A stretch of 64,000 bases of DNA, from NCBI GenBank assembly GCA_963736975.1, contig CAVTQY010000001.1, positions 124,001 through 188,000 of the forward strand. Direction: 5' to 3'. A program made the position numbers and the translations under genes. This DNA comes from CAVTQY01 sp963736975 (lineage in GTDB: Bacteria; Pseudomonadota; Alphaproteobacteria; Acetobacterales; Acetobacteraceae). The notes under the pieces were generated by a model, which saw only the letters and a list, made by a program, of their open reading frames with translations, was not told the DNA's origin and did not search any database. Shown here in pieces: positions 60,137 through 64,000 of this stretch. The number at the start of each line of letters is the position of its first letter. The stretch's first letter is position 1.

Positions 60137-61122
60137 GCTGCGAGCGCCCTAGGGTTGGCCCGCATCTCCTGGGGGATCCAGCGGTCGAGCGCGGCGGCCA
60201 GGGGCGCTGCGGCGGGCTCGCGCAGGGCCGCTTGCAGCAGGCGCCAGGTGCGCGGGCCGTGCGCGAGGTAATGCGGCCGGCCGTCCCGTTGTGCCAGGCG
60301 GACCCATTGGGCGGCGACCCGTAGATGGCGCTGGGCGGCGCAGGCGGCATAGGCGATGCGGAACTCGGCGGGGTCAAGCTCGGGGCGGGCGGCAAGGTAG
60401 CGGGCCAGGATGTGATCCGCGGCCGTCGGCGGGATGTCGCGGCGGGCGTCCTGCAGCAGGGAAACGAGATCATAGGCGGGATGGCCGATTGCGGCGCCCT
60501 GGAAATCGATGATGCCGACTCGGCGTGGGCCGGTGCGGTCCGGTAGCCAGATCAGGTTACCGGCAAAGAAGTCGCGGTGGACGAAACAAGCGGGTCCGGC
60601 GGCGAGCGGGGTGAGAGTGGTGGCGAGGGCGGATTCGATGTCGTGGCGGACAGCGTCCGGCGGCGAAGCGCGGAACGCGGCGGGCCACCACCAGTCCAGC
60701 AGGGCATCCAGTGCGGTGCGGGTCATGGCGGGCGGGTCCCAGGCCGGCAGGACCGGCGCGGGGACGCGCTGAAGGGTGACGAGAAGATCGGTGGCCGCCT
60801 CGAACAGGGGGATGATGGTGGAGGGTGAGAGCAGGGCCGCGAACAAGTCGTCGCCGAGGTCTTCTTGCAGGATCAGACCGTTGGCGCGATCGCTTGCGAT
60901 GACGGCGGGGGCTGAGAGGTGCAGGCGGGCCAAGTGCGCGGCGACGTGGAGGAAGGGACGGATGTCCTCGGGCGGGGGGGCGTCCATCAGCACGGCCGGG
61001 CGCAGGCCGGCGGTCAGGCGAAGATAGCGGCGAAAGCTGGCGTCCTGGGCTAGGGGGGTGGCGGAGCGGATTGAATACCCATGCTGGGCAAGAAAGTCGG
61101 CGATGATCGTTTCCCGATTCAT
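60133..61122 (-). CDS. amgK: Sugar kinase of the aminoglycoside phosphotransferase fold, AmgK-like
   Basis: 329 residues. The catalytic loop is HRDFFAGN (H182, D184, N189) and the metal Asp is D206 in GIIDFQG, as in APH-type kinases. The N-terminal DASFRRYLRL and DAPPPEDIRPF match anomeric MurNAc/GlcNAc kinase AmgK. It would phosphorylate MurNAc for MurU. It overlaps tsaE and murU by four bases each. Confidence 0.87.
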   Translation of the reverse strand: MNRETIIADFLAQHGYSIRSATPLAQDASFRRYLRLTAGLRPAVLMDAPPPEDIRPFLHVAAHLARLHLSAPAVIASDRANGLILQEDLGDDLFAALLSPSTIIPLFEAATDLLVTLQRVPAPVLPAWDPPAMTRTALDALLDWWWPAAFRASPPDAVRHDIESALATTLTPLAAGPACFVHRDFFAGNLIWLPDRTGPRRVGIIDFQGAAIGHPAYDLVSLLQDARRDIPPTAADHILARYLAARPELDPAEFRIAYAACAAQRHLRVAAQWVRLAQRDGRPHYLAHGPRTWRLLQAALREPAAAPLAAALDRWIPQEMRANPRALAA

Positions 61123-61583
61123 TCGATCTGCTCGATTCGCTCCGGCCAGCCTGACAACGTGGCCCGCCTCGCATTATTCGCGACGGGCTGCAAGGTCACT
61201 GTAAGGGCGTCGGAAGGGCGGAACGGGCCGAGGCGGTCGGGCCATTCGACGAGCACGATCTCGGCACGAGCTTCGTGCCAGCCGAGTTCTTCGAGGGCTG
61301 CGGGGCCGTCCAGGCGCCAGAGGTCGTAGTGGTGGATAGGGCCGATCGGCGTCTCGTAAGTCTGGACCAAGGTGAAGCTGGGGCTCGGGACTTCGAGGGA
61401 GGGGTCGCCGACGGCGGCGCGCAGGAAGGCGCGGGCGAGGGTGGTCTTGCCGGCGCCGAGCGGACCTCCGAGGAGGATGGCGTCGCCGGGACGGGCGAGG
61501 GCGGCGAGGCGGGTGCCGAGGCTTTCGGTGGCGGCGAGGTCGGGGAGGGGGATGGACCCTCGGTCCGTGTGGGGGCCGTTCAT
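61119..61583 (-). CDS. tsaE: tRNA threonylcarbamoyladenosine biosynthesis ATPase TsaE
   Basis: 154 residues from ATG 61583. Walker A is GGPLGAGKTT (39-48), followed by VPSPSFTLVQTY, IHHYDLWRL and LVEWPDRLG, all typical of TsaE. It is needed for t6A37 formation in tRNA. A longer open frame to 61691 runs through the repeat array and is rejected. The start codon lies 18 bp from the last palindrome of array 2, which therefore occupies its promoter/leader region. Confidence 0.93.
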   Translation of the reverse strand: MNGPHTDRGSIPLPDLAATESLGTRLAALARPGDAILLGGPLGAGKTTLARAFLRAAVGDPSLEVPSPSFTLVQTYETPIGPIHHYDLWRLDGPAALEELGWHEARAEIVLVEWPDRLGPFRPSDALTVTLQPVANNARRATLSGWPERIEQIE

Positions 61584-61601
61584 TTTTGTTAACGAACCGA
61601 A

Positions 61602-61737
61602 GTGTACACCTGGGCGATTTCGGGGGGTGCGAAGTGTACACCTGCTCCATTTTGGGGGTTGGCAGCTGTACACTTGGGCAAATCGGGGCAATGTGGAGTG
61701 TACACTTGGGCCTTCAGGTGGGGAGCGAAGTGTACAC
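61602..61737 (-). repeat. Array 2: five GTAC palindromes at exact 32-bp spacing upstream of tsaE
   Basis: GTGTACAC is at 61602, 61634, 61698 and 61730, and CTGTACAC at 61666: five sites with a step of exactly 32 bp. The 24-bp linkers are related; read towards tsaE, one contains CCCCCCGAAATCGCCC (61627-61612), matching CCCCCAAAATCGCCC of array 1 at all but one of the 15 aligned bases. In both arrays two further bases then lead to the next palindrome. The palindrome itself differs from that of array 1. It is not CRISPR: the repeats are 8 bp and the spacers are similar. The last site overlaps the end of a degraded frame. Confidence 0.88.
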
Positions 61738-62272
61738 CTCGGGCGGTGAGCCGGCTAATCGAAGGCGTCCAGCGCTTCCGACGCTGCGGACCAGAAGGTA
61801 GTTCCAGGTTTCGAATTCACCAATGGCGGTGACGGCGGTGCAGCAGCGGTGGGCAGCCTGGGCCCCAGTCGCCTGCAGCTCTTTCTTCTGAACGTCCCGA
61901 CCGACTAGTACACCTGATCGGTCTAATCGCCGGGTAGGAGGGAGCCGAATATCCAATACCACCCCGGCGATGGCGGCGATGAAATAGCGTGCGCTATGGG
62001 CTGCCGCGGGCCGGAACTCCTGATAGCGGATCAGGCGCGTGTAAAGCCGGAATCCATAAAGGAACGCTCCCAACAATGCGTATACCGCAGGTAGGGCATA
62101 AGTCGATAAACTGCTATAGATGAGCGTATCGATCTTGTACAGGGCAAGCGCGAACTCACGAATGTTCTGATAGGCTTTGATCTGATTGATTGCCTCAGCC
62201 TTGATCTCCGCTACTGTGGAGAGACCCGGGCCGTACGTTCAGATGGTCCAGGCGGTCCTTGAGCGCCTGCAT
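61714..62272 (-). pseudogene. Degraded or frameshifted small membrane protein with coiled coil
   Basis: Read leftwards from ATG 62272: MQALKDRLDHLNVRPG, then after a phase change at about 62230 (one surplus G in a GGG run) STVAEIKAEAINQIKAYQNI, ALALYKIDTLIYSSLSTY, two hydrophobic helices (LPAVYALLGAFLYGF; YFIAAIAGVVLD) and a polar tail to 61714. The layout is coiled coil, helix, helix. Only one base breaks it, so it may be intact in the organism, but there is no ribosome site and the 3' end runs into array 2. Family unknown. Confidence 0.45.
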
Positions 62273-62281
62273 ATCGACAGG

Positions 62282-62712
62282 ATGAATTTACGACCTTTCG
62301 ATCTGAACCTTTTGGTCGTGCTGGATGAGGCGCATGTCTCGCGCGCGGCTTGCTCGGCTCGGCCTGTCGCAGCCGGCGATGTCGAGCGCACTTGAGCGCT
62401 CCCGTCAGCTGTTCCGTGATCCCTTACTGGAGCGCGGCCGAGGCAAAATGCGACTGACGCCGAAGGGATACGCCGCGTCAGAATTGTCGTGCCGAGTTTC
62501 CTGATGGTGCCGTCTTTGGTGGCGAACTCGGACCTGATTGCGATGCTGCCGACCAGGTGCGTGCCCGATCATGCCGCGAAGAGGTTTGCGGTGTTCAAAC
62601 CGCCCATTGCTGTTGAAGGATTTCCCCTGCATCTCGCCTAGCACGTACGGCGCAATCATGACTGGGGAGTACAGCATGTCACCGGAATGACCCGGCGTTT
62701 GTTGGGGTAGGG
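62282..62712 (+). pseudogene. LysR-family regulator remnant
   Basis: The N-terminal helix-turn-helix is recognisable: MNLRPFDLNLLVVLDEAHVS, then one base out of phase LGLSQPAMSSALERSRQLFR and GKMRLTPKGYAAS. Directly after it comes the end of the co-inducer domain in another phase (VVPSFLMVPSLVANSDLIAM and FKPPIAVEGFPLHLA), an in-frame TAG at the place of the usual Trp, and HVRRNHDWGVQHVTGMTRRL to TAG 62710-62712. About 170 residues in the middle are missing. It is a clear pseudogene. Confidence 0.85.
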
Positions 62713-62842
62713 AGGGTTGCTTTCCCCCGCCTTCGCGGGCAGCGCAATCACCCGATGGTTCGGCCCCGGGGCGGACTTGACGGCGATGCGGGTGTCGCCC
62801 CCAGTATGCGGCGAACCACGTTTTACCGGGGAGAGAACGTCC

Positions 62843-64000
62843 ATGCTGTCACGTCGGGGCCTGCTGGGCCGCGCCGCCGCGCTGTCAACTGTTCCGCTTG
62901 CGGGCGCGCGCGCCCAGACGAGGCCGAAAATACGCCTCGGCGTGCTGACCGATCTTTCGGGCACCTATCGCGACAATACCGGGCCGAACTCGGTCATATG
63001 TACACGCCAGGCGGTCGAGGAGTTCGGTGCGGCGGCGCATGGCTTCGATGTGGAGGTGATCTCGGCCGATCATCAGAACAAGCCGGACGTGGCGTCCTCG
63101 ATCGCGCGGCAGTGGTTCGATCAGGGCGTCGATGCCGTGGTGGATGTACCAACCTCCTCGGTGGCGCTGGCGGTGGCACAGATTGCCAAAGTGAAGGACA
63201 AGATCATGCTGAACGGGTCCGCCACCACGACGGACCTCACGGACAAGCAGTGCAGCCCGAACACCATCGTCTGGAGTTTCGATACTTACATGATGGCCGT
63301 CTCGCAGGGCGGCACGATGGTGAAGCAAGGCGGCAAATCGTGGTTCTTCATCACCGCCGATTACGTGTTCGGCCACAGCCTGGAAGAGCAGACGGCCGCG
63401 GTCGTCGAGAAGCAAGGCGGCAAGGTGCTGGGGCGTGTGCGCTATCCGTTCCCCGACACGACGGATTTTTCGTCATACCTGCAACAGGCGCAGGCGAGCG
63501 GGGCGCAGGTGCTGGGGCTTGCCAATGCGGGGCTCGATACCGTTAACAGCGTCAAACAGGCGCACGAATTCGGGTTGAACCAGACGATGAAGCTGGCGCC
63601 GCTGTTGATCTTCCTTACCGACGTGCATTCGCTGGGGCCGGACATGGCGCAGGGGTTGAACTGCACGACTTCTTTTTATTGGAACTACAATGACCGCACG
63701 CGGGCCTTCACCAAGCGCGTGCAGCCGAAGCTGGCAAACGGCGCCTATCCGAACATGGCGCATGCGAGTTGCTACGGCATCACGCTGCATTACCTGAAGA
63801 CGGTTGGGGCGATGGGCGCGGCGGAGGCCGTGCGCAGCGGGCGCGGGACGGTGGCGCGGATGAAAGGGATGCCGACCGACGATGACGCGTTCGGGCCCGG
63901 GCGGATCCGGGCGGACGGGCGGGGCGAATTCCCGGCTTATCTATGGCGGGCGAAGGCGCGCGCGGCGATGAGCGGACCGTGGGATGTATTCGAATCAATC
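62843..64000 (+). CDS. ABC transporter substrate-binding protein, branched-chain amino acid type (partial)
   Basis: 386 codons without a stop to the window edge, start ATG 62843 with GGGGAGAG upstream. The N-terminus MLSRRGLLGRAAALSTVPLA is a twin-arginine-like signal ending at ARAQ. The mature part is a periplasmic type I binding protein: IRLGVLTDLSGTYRDNTGP, the lobe link SWFFITADYVFGHSLEEQTA, and FSSYLQQAQASGAQVLGLAN. Such LivJ-like receptors in Acetobacteraceae bind many small solutes. It is preceded by the LysR remnant on the same strand, which may once have controlled it. Confidence 0.9.
   Translation, partial: MLSRRGLLGRAAALSTVPLAGARAQTRPKIRLGVLTDLSGTYRDNTGPNSVICTRQAVEEFGAAAHGFDVEVISADHQNKPDVASSIARQWFDQGVDAVVDVPTSSVALAVAQIAKVKDKIMLNGSATTTDLTDKQCSPNTIVWSFDTYMMAVSQGGTMVKQGGKSWFFITADYVFGHSLEEQTAAVVEKQGGKVLGRVRYPFPDTTDFSSYLQQAQASGAQVLGLANAGLDTVNSVKQAHEFGLNQTMKLAPLLIFLTDVHSLGPDMAQGLNCTTSFYWNYNDRTRAFTKRVQPKLANGAYPNMAHASCYGITLHYLKTVGAMGAAEAVRSGRGTVARMKGMPTDDDAFGPGRIRADGRGEFPAYLWRAKARAAMSGPWDVFESI

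Noticed and set aside
61602..61737. CRISPR array
   Set aside because: Repeats are only 8 bp and palindromic, the 24-bp spacers are similar to each other, and no cas gene is present.
61586..61832. Short open frames running through array 2
   Set aside because: They simply translate the 32-bp repeats in shifting phase; there is no ribosome site or family match.

Overview
The window is high-GC DNA from an alphaproteobacterium, most likely in or near the Acetobacteraceae (Rhodospirillales/Acetobacterales). The reasons are the gene families and their arrangement: pqqABCDE beside a periplasmic PQQ alcohol dehydrogenase, rpsU divergent from def and a COQ9-family gene, an alpha-type AddB, a tsaE-amgK-murU-addB operon, and UPF0262/DUF983/LpxI neighbours. 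No tRNA, rRNA, CRISPR array or intact insertion sequence was seen.

Layout. 1-12.9 kb is a quinoprotein alcohol-oxidation island: the tail of a SoxYZ-like carrier, small exported proteins, a c-type cytochrome, a PQQ alcohol dehydrogenase with the Asp-x-Asp lanthanide-type signature, a PedBC-like ABC exporter-type pair, a second SsuABC-like ABC system, and divergently pqqABCDE followed by an S9 peptidase in the position of pqqH. 13.2-21.8 kb is core housekeeping (MFS, rpsU, def, COQ9-type, mtnA, lpxI, gloA) plus a DddP-like M24 protein. 21.8-23.0 kb is a decayed urease accessory cluster (ureG, ureF, ureE remnants, no structural genes). 23.2-35.4 kb holds glgX, the rpmH-rnpA-yidD-yidC-engB cluster, argB, several small redox enzymes and glgA. 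35.6-47.9 kb is an orphan P-loop NTPase and then rplK-rplA-rplJ-rplL-rpoB-rpoC, cut off from secE-nusG and from rpsL-rpsG-fusA. 48-56.3 kb holds OppDF-type ATPases, an acyl-CoA dehydrogenase, an EnvZ/OmpR-like two-component system with a divergent exported target, and two conserved unknowns. 56.4-61.6 kb is addB-murU-amgK-tsaE. 61.6-62.7 kb is a degraded stretch, and the window ends inside a branched-chain-type ABC binding protein.

The strongest unexplained signal is a pair of tandem arrays, at 13264-13367 and 61602-61737. Each is made of 8-bp palindromes with a GTAC core placed exactly every 32 bp. All the palindromes in one array are nearly the same (TCGTACGA, or GTGTACAC) but they differ between the arrays. 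The 24-bp linkers are clearly related across the two arrays, and both arrays have the same orientation towards the gene they precede (an exported PRC-barrel-like protein; tsaE).

Data caution. Essential genes yidC, rplA and rpoB each carry one extra A that breaks the frame, and a conserved unknown (55043-56258) also has one surplus base. This looks like residual insertion error in the assembly, so single-base frameshifts here should not be taken as gene death. The urease and LysR remnants carry larger deletions or duplications and look truly decayed.
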